Positions 1-7,935 of a stretch of DNA of 64,000 nt are shown piece after piece. The position numbers were made by a program, and so were the translations under genes. Within the stretch, counting starts at the first letter, position 1; the number at the start of each line of letters is the position of its first letter. Source of the stretch: Sarcina sp. DSM 11001 (GTDB lineage: Bacteria > Bacillota > Clostridia > Lachnospirales > Lachnospiraceae); NCBI RefSeq assembly GCF_900101015.1, contig NZ_FNFZ01000007.1, positions 62,001 to 126,000 of the forward strand, read 5' to 3'. The notes beneath the pieces are model-generated. The model did no database searches and had not been told where the DNA came from. It saw nothing but the letters and a program-made list of their open reading frames with translations.

Positions 1-1
1 A

Positions 2-1054
2 GACATCAATCCCACGGAGCTGACGGCTGCCCTCATCAATCAGCGCGATTCTTTCGTGGAGGGGATCCGGTACGCCCAGGAGCTGATCAGAGGCTCGATG
101 ACCATGATGGTCATGACAAAGGACGGGATTTACGCCGCCAGGGACAGGCTGGGCAGGACTCCGGTCGAAATCGGGACTAAGGAGGACTCCAAATGCATCT
201 GCTTTGAGAGCTTTTCTTATTTAAACCTGGGATATCATCACGAGAAGGAACTGGGGCCGGGAGAGATCTGCTATGTGACACCGGAGAGTGTTGAGACAGT
301 AGCCGCACCGAATGAAAAGATGCGGATCTGTACCTTCCTCTGGATCTATTATGGATTCCCGGCATCCTCCTATGAAAATATTAATGTCGAAGCTGCCCGA
401 TATGAATGCGGTAAGCACCTGGCGCGCAGGGATATGCAGCGCGGTATCGATAAGCCGGACATCGTGGCGGGAGTCCCGGATTCCGGCGTCGCCCATGCGG
501 TGGGGTATTCCAATGAATCCGGAGTGCCCTATGCCAGACCTTTTGTCAAGTACACCCCGACCTGGCCCAGGTCCTTTATGCCGACTATCCAGAGCCGGAG
601 GGATCTGATCGCCAAGATGAAGCTTGTCCCGATCCATGACCTGATCGCGGACAGGAGCCTTCTGCTCATCGATGATTCCATTGTGCGCGGAACACAGCTG
701 AGAGAAACTACGGAATATCTCTATAAGAGCGGGGCCAGAGAGGTCCATGTCCGCCCGGCCTGTCCTCCGCTCGTGTTCGGATGCAAATATCTGAATTTCT
801 CCAGGTCTAATTCCCACGGAGAGCTGATCACCAGAAAAGTGATCGAAAAGCTCGAGGGAAGTGTTGATCCGGAATCCGGTATTCTGAACAGATATATGGA
901 TCCCGATACAGCAGAGTACGAAGCCATGCTGAAAGAGATCTGCAAAGAACTGAATTTTTCCTCTCTGCATTACCATCGCCTGGATGATATGATCGAAGCG
1001 ATCGGTATCTCTCCCTGCAAGCTCTGTACATATTGCTGGAACGGGGCTGAGTAA
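2..1054 (+). CDS. Amidophosphoribosyltransferase-like protein, 5' end cut by the window
   Basis: The open frame runs in from the left edge, so the N-terminal catalytic cysteine cannot be seen; 350 residues remain. The first ~100 residues match the end of a class II glutamine amidotransferase domain (GIYAARDRLGRTPVEIG, later ELGPGEICYV). The rest is a phosphoribosyltransferase domain with the PRPP loop LLLIDDSIVRGT near residue 220. Known family role: conversion of PRPP and glutamine to 5-phosphoribosylamine, the first step of purine synthesis. The C-terminus is cysteine-rich (CKLCTYCWNG), and the segment after the PRPP loop (CPPLVFGCKYLNFSRS) differs from the usual PurF sequence. It may therefore be a clostridial PurF paralogue rather than the housekeeping enzyme. 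A terminator follows the stop. Confidence 0.85.
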   Translation, partial: DINPTELTAALINQRDSFVEGIRYAQELIRGSMTMMVMTKDGIYAARDRLGRTPVEIGTKEDSKCICFESFSYLNLGYHHEKELGPGEICYVTPESVETVAAPNEKMRICTFLWIYYGFPASSYENINVEAARYECGKHLARRDMQRGIDKPDIVAGVPDSGVAHAVGYSNESGVPYARPFVKYTPTWPRSFMPTIQSRRDLIAKMKLVPIHDLIADRSLLLIDDSIVRGTQLRETTEYLYKSGAREVHVRPACPPLVFGCKYLNFSRSNSHGELITRKVIEKLEGSVDPESGILNRYMDPDTAEYEAMLKEICKELNFSSLHYHRLDDMIEAIGISPCKLCTYCWNGAE

Positions 1055-1081
1055 TACATTCCCTGAGAGTATGTTCTGAAT

Positions 1082-1132
1082 GGCGCCTTCCGGCGTGCCG
1101 GACTGTTTCCGGTATACCGGAAGGTGTTTTTC
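1082..1132 (+). terminator. Rho-independent terminator after the amidophosphoribosyltransferase gene
   Basis: CCTTCCGG pairs with CCGGAAGG across a loop and is followed by TGTTTTTC. It begins about 28 nt after the stop codon. Confidence 0.7.
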
Positions 1133-1364
1133 GCATATTCCTGTATATTTTCAGGATAATATATACATATTAGTCGAAAAAAACAGAAAAAAGTTGTATT
1201 ATTGTAGATAATTGGGAAAAGTTTCTGAAATACAGGAGAGTTTGGAGTTACCGTACAGACCCCCTCGAAATTCGAGGCGTTTTTCGCGGGTTTTTCGCGA
1301 AAAGCCCGAGTGGGACGGCGGTCTGCCGGTTCCGGTTTGTTTTCAGAGAGGATTTAAGGATAAA
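1133..1364 (+). other. Intergenic region with a partial structured element
   Basis: There is no convincing gene here. The first ~100 nt are AT-rich. From 1247 the sequence GTTACCGTACAG opens a palindromic block (see the repeat entry) that ends around 1326. The reading frame of the next gene stays open through this block from 1212, but the lipoprotein signal peptide and the ribosome-binding site place the true start at 1365. Confidence 0.6.
1247..1326 (+). repeat. Partial copy of the GTTAC-n-GTACAG structured element
   Basis: The block starts GTTACCGTACAG, then forms a hairpin CCTCGA/TCGAGG and a second stem built on TTTTTCGCG and CGCGAAAA, followed by CCCGAG. CAGACC (about 1257) can pair with GGTCTG (about 1320) to close it. 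The first half matches the copy at 32532-32686, including GTTACnGTACAG, CTCGAAA-TCGAGGCGTTTTTCGCG and the CGCGAAAA-CCCGAG return strand. The conserved ATTGGAATCGCCG core and the last hairpin are missing. Confidence 0.6.
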
Positions 1365-2501
1365 ATGAAAAAAAGAATAACAGGAATACTCCTCATCGTG
1401 ATGGTTCTTCTCTGCGCCTGCAGCCTGCCTTTCGGCGCCGGGGCAGGGAAATCTGATCACGGTGAGGAAACTCAGGAGGAGTCCCTTGAGGAGGAACCCC
1501 TTTCCGCTTCCTCCGTGGAGGATGACGGACGTTACCATATCGGGATCCTGACTTACCGCAGTCATGGCGCAGCCGAGGAGACAGTCAGAGGTTTTAAAAA
1601 AGAACTGGTCTCCATGCTTGGAAACGATCATGTGGTCTTTGAAGAGACGAGCGCGGACGGCGATCCGGAAAAATGCGCGGAGATCGCCACGGATTACGCG
1701 AACAGAGGGATGCACCTGATCTTTGCCTGCGGGACCGAAGCAGTGCAGAATGCAGGTGCCGCCGTCGGGGATACACCCATAATAGGAGCCTGCGTCACTG
1801 ATTTCCTCCTGTCCGAAGTCGTCAGTTCCCTTGAAGCGCCGGGAAAGAATATCTCTGGCGTGTCGTGCCTGGGACCCATTGAAAATCAGGTGGAAATGAT
1901 GCTTCAGGTCACCTCCTGGCCGGCCGGGATCGGGATCATCTCCAGCGGGATCGAGGTGGGATCCAGGTTCCAGGAGAGTGTCGCCGGTCAGTTCCTGACG
2001 GAAAAGGATATCCCCTGGCTGTCCTATCACGCAGCCAACGAGGATGGGCTCAGGAAGGCAATGGAGCAGGCGGCGCAGGAATGCACCTGCCTTTACCTGC
2101 CGACAGACAGTTTTGTCGCTTCGCACATGGACATTGTCCGGGATGTCGTTCTCGACACAAAGATCCCTGTCGTGACAGGAGATTACCAGATGTGCGCCGG
2201 TGGGGGACTTTGCTCATGCAGTATAGATTATTACCAGCACGGAAAGACCGCTGCGGAGATGGCCTATGCCGTTCTCGAAAAAGGGGAGGAGATCTCCAGA
2301 ATGGCGGTCCGGGAAGAGGAGAACTGGGAGCAGTATTATAATCCGGAGATCGCGGAAAGCCTGGAGTGGTATCCCTATAACAATAATATGTTCCCTCTTA
2401 CACTTGCCCAGGATGCGGAAGAAACAGGTATGACTGATGAAACCGCTGTAGAAGAGGAGGCCATGGAGGAAACACAGGATTCCGGGGAAGAAAATGAATA
2501 A
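1365..2501 (+). CDS. ABC-type substrate-binding lipoprotein (PF04392-like, TrpX/periplasmic-binding family)
   Basis: The chosen start gives a 378-residue protein beginning MKKRITGILLIVMVLLCAC. This is a lipoprotein signal with a lipobox LCAC and the lipidated cysteine at residue 19. A GAGAGGATTTAAGGA site precedes the ATG. After an acidic linker (EETQEESLEEE) the body starts YHIGILTYRSHG and carries features of the ABC_sub_bind fold: HLIFACGTEAVQNAG, TPIIGACVTDF, GIISSGIEVGSRFQES and PVVTGDYQMCAGGGLCSCSIDYYQHGKTAAEMA. Known relatives deliver aromatic amino acids or other small solutes to ABC permeases. No permease or ATPase gene is next to it, so it is an orphan binding protein or works with a distant transporter. 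The C-terminal ~30 residues are a very acidic tail. Confidence 0.8.
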   Translation: MKKRITGILLIVMVLLCACSLPFGAGAGKSDHGEETQEESLEEEPLSASSVEDDGRYHIGILTYRSHGAAEETVRGFKKELVSMLGNDHVVFEETSADGDPEKCAEIATDYANRGMHLIFACGTEAVQNAGAAVGDTPIIGACVTDFLLSEVVSSLEAPGKNISGVSCLGPIENQVEMMLQVTSWPAGIGIISSGIEVGSRFQESVAGQFLTEKDIPWLSYHAANEDGLRKAMEQAAQECTCLYLPTDSFVASHMDIVRDVVLDTKIPVVTGDYQMCAGGGLCSCSIDYYQHGKTAAEMAYAVLEKGEEISRMAVREEENWEQYYNPEIAESLEWYPYNNNMFPLTLAQDAEETGMTDETAVEEEAMEETQDSGEENE

Positions 2502-2524
2502 CGGCTGAATAACCGGCTAAAGGT

Positions 2525-2554
2525 TTGTCTGTTTTGGACCAGCTATGTTATAAT
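2525..2554 (+). promoter_or_regulatory. Candidate sigma-A promoter for the HTH regulator gene
   Basis: TTGTCT at 2525-2530 and TATAAT at 2549-2554 are 18 bp apart. The -10 box carries the extended TGn (TGT-TATAAT). It lies about 115 nt upstream of the next start codon. Confidence 0.6.
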
Positions 2555-2671
2555 CAAAATAGTGGGCTTAGGATTCTGGCCGGATCTGTGTTCAATCCCC
2601 TGGTCAGGGTAAGTTTCACGATATCTGGACCGATTACTTAATATTTCAGTCGCGAACAGGAGGTTTCAGAA

Positions 2672-3022
2672 ATGGAAAGTGGTATAACCAAGGCGGAAGT
2701 TTTAAAAGGTGTGATTTTATCACAGTATAAGAGTGTGAGGCAATTTGCTGTGGAGATGGATATTCCCTACAGCACACTGGTTACCGCCCTTGAGAGAGGA
2801 ATAGAGGGAATGGCTTACAGTACCGTGATCAGGATCTGTGAAGCGCTTTCTCTCAACCCTGTGGATTTTTCCCCTCTCGACGCGGGAGAAGGATTGTCCG
2901 CCCAGATTACCACGAAAAGAGTAATGGAGCGATACGACAGGTTTAACAGGGCGGGACGGAAAAAAGTACTTGAGATCATGGATGATTACAGCCAGATCGA
3001 AATGTATACAAGGCCTGACTGA
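2672..3022 (+). CDS. Small helix-turn-helix (XRE/Cro-like) DNA-binding protein
   Basis: The 116-residue protein has an AGGAGG site 8 nt before the ATG. Residues ~20-70 look like an XRE-type HTH: SVRQFAVEMDIPYSTLVTALERGIEGMAYSTVIRICEALSLNPVDF. The recognition helix would be in PYSTLVTALERG. The second half (ITTKRVMERYDRFNRAGRKKVLEIMDDY) is a helical tail typical of small phage-type or clostridial regulators. It has its own promoter and lies 63 nt upstream of the UDP-galactopyranose mutase start, so it might control that gene or the surface-polysaccharide region, but this is inference. The target is unknown. Confidence 0.75.
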   Translation: MESGITKAEVLKGVILSQYKSVRQFAVEMDIPYSTLVTALERGIEGMAYSTVIRICEALSLNPVDFSPLDAGEGLSAQITTKRVMERYDRFNRAGRKKVLEIMDDYSQIEMYTRPD

Positions 3023-3085
3023 TTCATTCGGCAGGCCCTGACTGACAGCCCCGTTTTGACTGTATTGAAGAGAAAGGGAAAGCAA

Positions 3086-4243
3086 ATGCATTATCGCTGG
3101 CTTATTGTAGGCGCGGGACTTTTCGGCGCCGTTTTTGCAAGGGAAATGAAGAATAAAGGTGTATCATGCGCTGTGATCGACAGACGCAGCCACATCGCCG
3201 GCAATATTTATACAGAAAAAAGAAACGGTATCCATGTGCACCGCTACGGAGCGCATATCTTCCACACTTCCGACAAGGAAGTCTGGGAGTATGTCCAGCA
3301 GTTCGCGGAATTCAATCAGTATATCAACAGTCCCGTCGCCAGATACGGAGATGAGATCTACAACCTGCCTTTTAATATGAATACCTTCAGCAAAATGTGG
3401 GGGATCCGCACTCCTCAGGAGGCGAAGGACATGATCGCCAGGCAGGTCAGGGAAGCCCAGATCGGCGAACCGGCGAACCTCGAAGAGCAGGCCCTGTCTC
3501 TCGTCGGACGCGATATCTATGAAAAGCTTGTCAAGGGCTACACGGAAAAGCAGTGGGGCAGGGACTGCACGGAGCTGCCCGCCTTTATCATCCGCAGGCT
3601 CCCGGTCAGGTTTATCTACGACAACAACTATTTTAATGACCGGTACCAGGGAATCCCGATCGGCGGATATACCGCGATGGTTGAAAAAATGCTGGAGGGT
3701 GTCCCGGTGATCCTCAATACGGATTTCGGCCTTGCTGTCAGCGAGATCCCTGCTCCCGACGGGGAGGGGACAGTTTTTGCGATGGGAGAGGACACCTTTG
3801 ACAAGGTTCTCTACACCGGAATGATCGATGAATTCTTCGGGCAGTGCTATGGCCCCCTCGAGTACAGGTCCCTTCATTTTGAGACCGAGGAAATGCCGGA
3901 CACGGACAATTTCCAGGGCAATGCAGTGGTCAATTACACAGAACGCAGCATCCCCTACACCAGGATCATCGAGCACAAGTTTTTTGAATTCGGAAAGGAT
4001 TCGGAGACGGGAGAGGAGATCCCCGGCACGATCATCACCAGGGAATATCCCGCCGCGTGGGAGAGCGGGATGGAACCCTATTATCCGGTGAACAATGATA
4101 AAAACAATGCGCAGTATGAAAAATACAGGGAACTGGCGGCTCAGAAAAAGAACGTGATCTTCGGAGGACGCCTGGGACTCTACCAGTATTTTGACATGGA
4201 TAAGGTCATCCGGGCAGCGCTTGATCTCGTGAAGGAGATTTAA
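3086..4243 (+). CDS. glf: UDP-galactopyranose mutase
   Basis: This FAD enzyme interconverts UDP-galactopyranose and UDP-galactofuranose, supplying Galf for surface polysaccharides. The 385-residue length is usual for the family. The N-terminal dinucleotide-binding motif is WLIVGAGLFGAVFAREM. Other family hallmarks are HRYGAHIFHTSDKEVW, the YTEKQWG segment, and the PVRFIYDNNYFNDRYQGIPIGGY region. The C-terminus holds NDKNNAQYEKYRELA and FGGRLGLYQYFDMD. I place the start at ATG 3086, after AAAGGGAAAG, rather than at an in-frame TTG at 3056. It is followed at 40 nt by a CapK-like gene and, after three more genes, by the polysaccharide operon, which likely uses the Galf donor. Confidence 0.95.
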   Translation: MHYRWLIVGAGLFGAVFAREMKNKGVSCAVIDRRSHIAGNIYTEKRNGIHVHRYGAHIFHTSDKEVWEYVQQFAEFNQYINSPVARYGDEIYNLPFNMNTFSKMWGIRTPQEAKDMIARQVREAQIGEPANLEEQALSLVGRDIYEKLVKGYTEKQWGRDCTELPAFIIRRLPVRFIYDNNYFNDRYQGIPIGGYTAMVEKMLEGVPVILNTDFGLAVSEIPAPDGEGTVFAMGEDTFDKVLYTGMIDEFFGQCYGPLEYRSLHFETEEMPDTDNFQGNAVVNYTERSIPYTRIIEHKFFEFGKDSETGEEIPGTIITREYPAAWESGMEPYYPVNNDKNNAQYEKYRELAAQKKNVIFGGRLGLYQYFDMDKVIRAALDLVKEI

Positions 4244-4283
4244 AATAAAAGTAAGTGAAAGTCAGTGAAGGGAGGAGCCCGGA

Positions 4284-5675
4284 ATGCGAAACTATGATCT
4301 GGACCGCAGGCTTGAGCAGCTGTATGCCCTGAAAGCCTATGCACAGGTCGAAAGAAAACCTGTCAGCACAAAGAACTGCGACAGGATCCTCAGGACCCAG
4401 AACAGGCGTGTCCACGAGCTGATGAAGGCAGCTTATGAAATTCCTTTTTACCGCGCCCGTTTTGAGCAGACAGGTACGACACCGGACGACTATCATTGTG
4501 CCGAAGACCTGTATAAATTTCCTCTCCTGACCAAGGACCAGCTCCGCGACTGGATGGACGAGGAAGCCGAAAAGTATCCTGAAAAATATAAAAACTGGCA
4601 CGTGTCTCCGACCTCGGGATCGACCGGACGTCCTCTGCGCGTCCTGATCTCCCCCATGGAGAACGGCTGGGTGATCGCCAACTGGCTCCGGACGATGGGC
4701 TACGGGGGCTTTAATCCCTTTACTGGAAAGACCATGAGCAGGCCAAACTCCCTGCACGGACCTGTCAGCGAGCATGACTCCCCCATCCAGAAGATGGGGA
4801 TCCTGCGCCGGAAGTATATGTCCGACACCATCAAGGAGCGGGTCGATACACAGACGCTGGTCGATGAGATCAATATCTATGAGCCGGATTACCTGTATAA
4901 CCACAAAAACCTCCTGATGCGCATCGCCAAGTATGTCAAGGAGAACGACATCTATCTGTGGAAGCCTTCCTTCTACACCCCCTTCGGGGAGATGGTCGAT
5001 GATGCTTCCAGAAAACTCCTCACGGAAGTATTCGGCCCCGGCCTGATCGATGCCTATGGAATGGCCGAGACAGGATCCTGCGTGGTCCGTGTACCCGGGA
5101 AGAAATACTACCAGGTCAACAGCGACCTGTTCGTCGTAAACGTTTACAATCAGGATCTGACCGGCCCTGCCCTCAAGGGCATGGCTGTCATCACCCCTTT
5201 GTACAAGACAGAGCTGCCGCTGATCAATTATACCTCCTACGATCAGCTGGACAGCTACATGCGCCGCGGCCTGCGCTTCGCCAGAGGCCTGCAGGGCCGC
5301 ATGAACGATGTCATCCACCACAAAGACGGATCCGTCACGGAGTGGGGCAATATCTCCGGTATCGTAAACTACATAGAGGATATCATCTCTTACCGCATCG
5401 TACAGGAGGACTATGAGAACCTCACCATGATGATGGTCCGCAATCCTGATACGCCTGTTGAAAAACAGGATGAGGTCGTCAAAGCCCTCGATGAGAAGCT
5501 GGTAGCGATGTTCAAGGATCCCTCTTTCAAGATTAAATACGAGTGGTATGACGAGATCCCCGCGGATCCCAACGGCAAACTCCGGGTCATCGTCAGCAAG
5601 GTCGAGCCCGGTGCGATCGGAGAACCCGTGCATGCCGGCGAGGACACATCAAACACCGAGATCACAGAGAAATGA
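4284..5675 (+). CDS. Phenylacetate-CoA ligase/CapK-like adenylate-forming enzyme
   Basis: The 463-residue protein belongs to the AMP-binding family related to PaaK and to capsule gene CapK. The phosphate-binding loop is SPTSGSTGRPLRVL near residue 110. The A5-like motif is DAYGMAETG around residue 258, and GKLRVIVSK near the C-terminus is the A10-like catalytic lysine region. Start ATG 4284 follows GGGAGGAGCC. CapK-type members sit in polysaccharide clusters and are thought to activate an acid that decorates the glycan. The neighbours (glf upstream, PAP2 phosphatase overlapping at ATGA, glycan operon 2 kb on) support that role over phenylacetate catabolism. The substrate cannot be told from sequence. 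Confidence 0.85.
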   Translation: MRNYDLDRRLEQLYALKAYAQVERKPVSTKNCDRILRTQNRRVHELMKAAYEIPFYRARFEQTGTTPDDYHCAEDLYKFPLLTKDQLRDWMDEEAEKYPEKYKNWHVSPTSGSTGRPLRVLISPMENGWVIANWLRTMGYGGFNPFTGKTMSRPNSLHGPVSEHDSPIQKMGILRRKYMSDTIKERVDTQTLVDEINIYEPDYLYNHKNLLMRIAKYVKENDIYLWKPSFYTPFGEMVDDASRKLLTEVFGPGLIDAYGMAETGSCVVRVPGKKYYQVNSDLFVVNVYNQDLTGPALKGMAVITPLYKTELPLINYTSYDQLDSYMRRGLRFARGLQGRMNDVIHHKDGSVTEWGNISGIVNYIEDIISYRIVQEDYENLTMMMVRNPDTPVEKQDEVVKALDEKLVAMFKDPSFKIKYEWYDEIPADPNGKLRVIVSKVEPGAIGEPVHAGEDTSNTEITEK

Positions 5676-6244
5676 GGATCCTGCCCCTGCCGCCATGGCA
5701 GAAGCCGGAATATGATGAAAGATCAGAGAAGCAGATGAGCGAAAGAGACAGATACAACCATACTTATCAGCAGCTCACAGGCCGCATCCGCGAAAGCGGT
5801 GCGGCCTGCTTTGTCCTGCGCGCAGCGGGAAAAGCCGCGACACTGGCAGTGTATGCAGCATATCCCCTTCTTCTGCTGTATCTCGGAAAGAACGGGGACT
5901 TCCGACGTCTTGTGATCTCTGTCCTGATCCCGGGACTTTCCTTTGTACTGCTCAGTGCTGTCCGGTCCCGGATCAACCGCCCAAGACCCTACGAGACCTG
6001 GGACATTACTCCTCTGATCCCAAAAGACACGAAGGGAAACTCCATGCCCAGCCGCCATGTCTTTTCCACCGCAGTCATCGCGATGGCCTGGATCCCGGTC
6101 TCCCTTCCCGCCGGAATCCTGCTCCTGCTCGTGGCTGTCCTGGAGTCTGTGATCCGCGTCCTGGGAGGAGTCCACTATCCCTCTGATGTCGCCGCAGGGT
6201 ATTTGATCGGCGTCCTGGCCGGCCTGCCCATGATATTCCTGTGA
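5672..6244 (+). CDS. PAP2-family membrane phosphatase
   Basis: This 190-residue membrane protein carries the three phosphatidic-acid-phosphatase 2 motifs. They are RSRINRPRP (conserved basic residue plus RP), PSRHVFSTA (PSGH-like, with Gly replaced by Arg) and GGVHYPSDVAAGY (RxxxxxHxxxD-like). Hydrophobic segments surround them. The ATG overlaps the upstream stop (ATGA), so translation is probably coupled. An in-frame ATG at 5735 is a possible later start that would remove an unusual hydrophilic leader. Family members dephosphorylate lipid phosphates, including undecaprenyl pyrophosphate, which would fit recycling of the carrier used by the neighbouring polysaccharide genes (inference). After the stop, a short stretch resembling the gene end recurs (CAGCCTGCCCATGA near 6259). 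Confidence 0.85.
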   Translation: MRILPLPPWQKPEYDERSEKQMSERDRYNHTYQQLTGRIRESGAACFVLRAAGKAATLAVYAAYPLLLLYLGKNGDFRRLVISVLIPGLSFVLLSAVRSRINRPRPYETWDITPLIPKDTKGNSMPSRHVFSTAVIAMAWIPVSLPAGILLLLVAVLESVIRVLGGVHYPSDVAAGYLIGVLAGLPMIFL

Positions 6245-6782
6245 TAGTACCCTCGCCAGCCTGCCCATGAAGTCATCGTGGGTCTAACAGATGCTGTTCC
6301 TGTGACATATTTCATGTCGGGTATTCCGCGGAAAAAGGACGGCATGAGCCGGAGAGAGCATTTTTGGCAGATTTCCGAAGAATACAGGAAAAAACAGAGA
6401 AACTTTGTTAATAATTTTCGTTTTATCAATGATTTTAATGTGATAATATGCTTACGTCAGCAATAGCTGACACCATTACCCCCCAGGGAAACGCAGGAAA
6501 ATACTGGATAAACGATCAGGATATTTCTTGCGGATCCTGAGCATTATTACATCCCGGAAAAAGCCCGGCTGCCGGAACGGCTGCCGGGCTTTTTCGCGGC
6601 CGAACCCTGGCTGGTGCGATCAGAAACACCGTTACAGACCGCCCCCTTTTTCCCTTCAGGCAGATCTGTACTGTGACGAAACACCGGGACTGACATCTAC
6701 CCGAACCCTGGCTGGCTTGCCCGCGGTTTTGCGGTATGATATGATGGTCACATTACAATTCGGACGTCCTGCCCGGGAATGG
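6245..6782 (+). other. Intergenic region between PAP2 and rhomboid genes
   Basis: There is no convincing gene. An AT-rich patch at about 6400-6450 is followed by a small inverted repeat GTCAGC/GCTGAC. A strong terminator lies at 6558-6595. Two copies of CGAACCCTGGCTGG occur near 6601 and 6704. A weakly coding-looking frame crosses this area but has no ribosome-binding site or family resemblance. Confidence 0.5.
6558..6595 (+). terminator. Strong Rho-independent terminator
   Basis: AAAAGCCCGGC pairs with GCCGGGCTTTT around a 13-nt loop, ending in a T run. It would stop transcripts coming from the CapK-like/PAP2 genes. Confidence 0.8.
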
Positions 6783-7454
6783 ATGGATATGAATATGGAT
6801 TTACAGACAGAAAAGAGAACGGGATGGATCCCGTGGGTAAATATCTTACTGATCGCTGTCAACGTGATCGTCTTTGTCGCGGGGACAGCGGGGGGCGCTT
6901 TTGGACTGGATGCCGGATTCCTGCACAGGAGAGGAGGGCTCTTTGCGCCCCTGATCCTGAAGAGACGTGAGCTGTACCGCCTGGTAACCGCTGTTTTTCT
7001 TCATGCCGATGCCCGCCATCTGATGAACAACATGGTCGTTCAGTTTGCGGGAGGGAGTATAGTGGAGCGGAATCTGGGGCATCTGCGCTTTGCGACAGTG
7101 TACTTTTTGTCCGGTATTATCGGAAATCTGACCTCTGTGGCCGCGGACTACGTGACGGGAGAATACAGCTACAGCGTCGGTGCGAGCGGCGCTGTTTTCG
7201 GAATCGTGGGCGTCCTGCTTTTTCTGATCATCAGAGAGGCACGCCAGTCAAATAAAGGGGAGCAGGGCATCCCGCCCCGCCTGAAAAGTCTTCTGATCCG
7301 CGCCGGGATCATGACAGCCTATCTCCTCTACAGCGGATGGAGCAATCCCATGATCAATCAGGCCGCACATGTGGGAGGCCTGGCAGCGGGATTTGTGTTT
7401 GGGGCGCTGCTTCTTCCGGATGGTGAGGGAGACATTAGTGAGTTGATGGGGTGA
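6783..7454 (+). CDS. Rhomboid-family intramembrane serine protease
   Basis: The coding frame shows the rhomboid pattern. RLVTAVFLHADARHLMNNMV is the conserved His/Asn region in an early membrane helix. YSYSVGASGAVFGIVGVLLFL contains the catalytic serine in GASG. NQAAHVGGLAAGFVFG carries the catalytic histidine. Known members cleave substrate proteins within membrane segments. The start is uncertain: in-frame ATGs occur at 6741, 6744, 6783, 6789 and 6795, and none has a strong Shine-Dalgarno. I use 6783, which gives 223 residues with a short polar N-terminus (MDLQTEKRTGWIPWVN) before the first helix. It stands alone between two hairpins, so it is probably a single-gene transcript. Confidence 0.88.
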   Translation: MDMNMDLQTEKRTGWIPWVNILLIAVNVIVFVAGTAGGAFGLDAGFLHRRGGLFAPLILKRRELYRLVTAVFLHADARHLMNNMVVQFAGGSIVERNLGHLRFATVYFLSGIIGNLTSVAADYVTGEYSYSVGASGAVFGIVGVLLFLIIREARQSNKGEQGIPPRLKSLLIRAGIMTAYLLYSGWSNPMINQAAHVGGLAAGFVFGALLLPDGEGDISELMG

Positions 7455-7826
7455 GGTGCCGGGGCAGGGACGAATCCTCGCAGGATATGTCCTCTGGCAC
7501 GGCAGTTTACAGAACCATAGGAGGCAATGTATCTCTGAGACTGAATTATGACGAGTGTTAGATGTACTTGACGGGAAATGTGCGGGAGGGAGGGTAAAAT
7601 GCCCGTCTCTCACAGACGGGCATTTTAGGCGTCCGTGTCTGAGAATTCCGAGTCTTCAACTCGGAATTCGAGTTAAAGCCGGCCCTCCCGACGCACATTG
7701 ACCGTCTTAGTACATCTTCACGAGACATATTGAAGTCGAGGAGACACTTGCCGACCAGGGTTCGTCCCCTTAACCACAAGCCCCGGACAAAGCCCCGGAC
7801 AAACCCCGCCTCACGCAACGTAAAGG
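7455..7826 (+). other. Non-coding region with a three-stem fold upstream of the polysaccharide operon
   Basis: No gene is visible. The main content is a palindromic block at 7577-7702 (separate entry). It is followed by a short tandem repeat AGCCCCGGACAA (about 7779-7803), and the region ends at the operon promoter. Confidence 0.55.
7577..7702 (+). repeat. Three-stem palindromic block, including a bidirectional terminator hairpin
   Basis: An outer stem AATGTGCG/CGCACATT plus GGGAGGG/CCCTCCC encloses two perfect hairpins. The first is AAAATGCCCGTCT/AGACGGGCATTTT (7596-7626), which can end transcription on both strands. The second is GAATTCCGAGT/ACTCGGAATTC with a 5-nt loop (7643-7669). The arrangement is a three-way junction. 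Confidence 0.65.
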
Positions 7827-7855
7827 TTGCACAAACCCCCGCATTCATATAAAAT
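7827..7855 (+). promoter_or_regulatory. Promoter of the polysaccharide operon
   Basis: TTGCAC at 7827-7832 and TAAAAT at 7850-7855 are exactly 17 bp apart. Transcription would begin near 7862, directly at a hairpin GCTGTC-CCGGA/TCCGG-GACAGC (7862-7898) that may stabilise the 5' end. The first gene starts at 7936. Confidence 0.7.
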
Positions 7856-7935
7856 AAATATGCTGTCCCGGACCTAAAACCCGGGATCCGGAGACAGCGA
7901 AGCATTTCTCGAAATTCCCAAAGGGAGAACAGAAG

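Noticed and set aside
6278-6466. 62-residue frame after the first PAP2 gene
   Set aside because: It has no convincing ribosome-binding site, odd composition and no family resemblance, and it crosses AT-rich promoter-like sequence.
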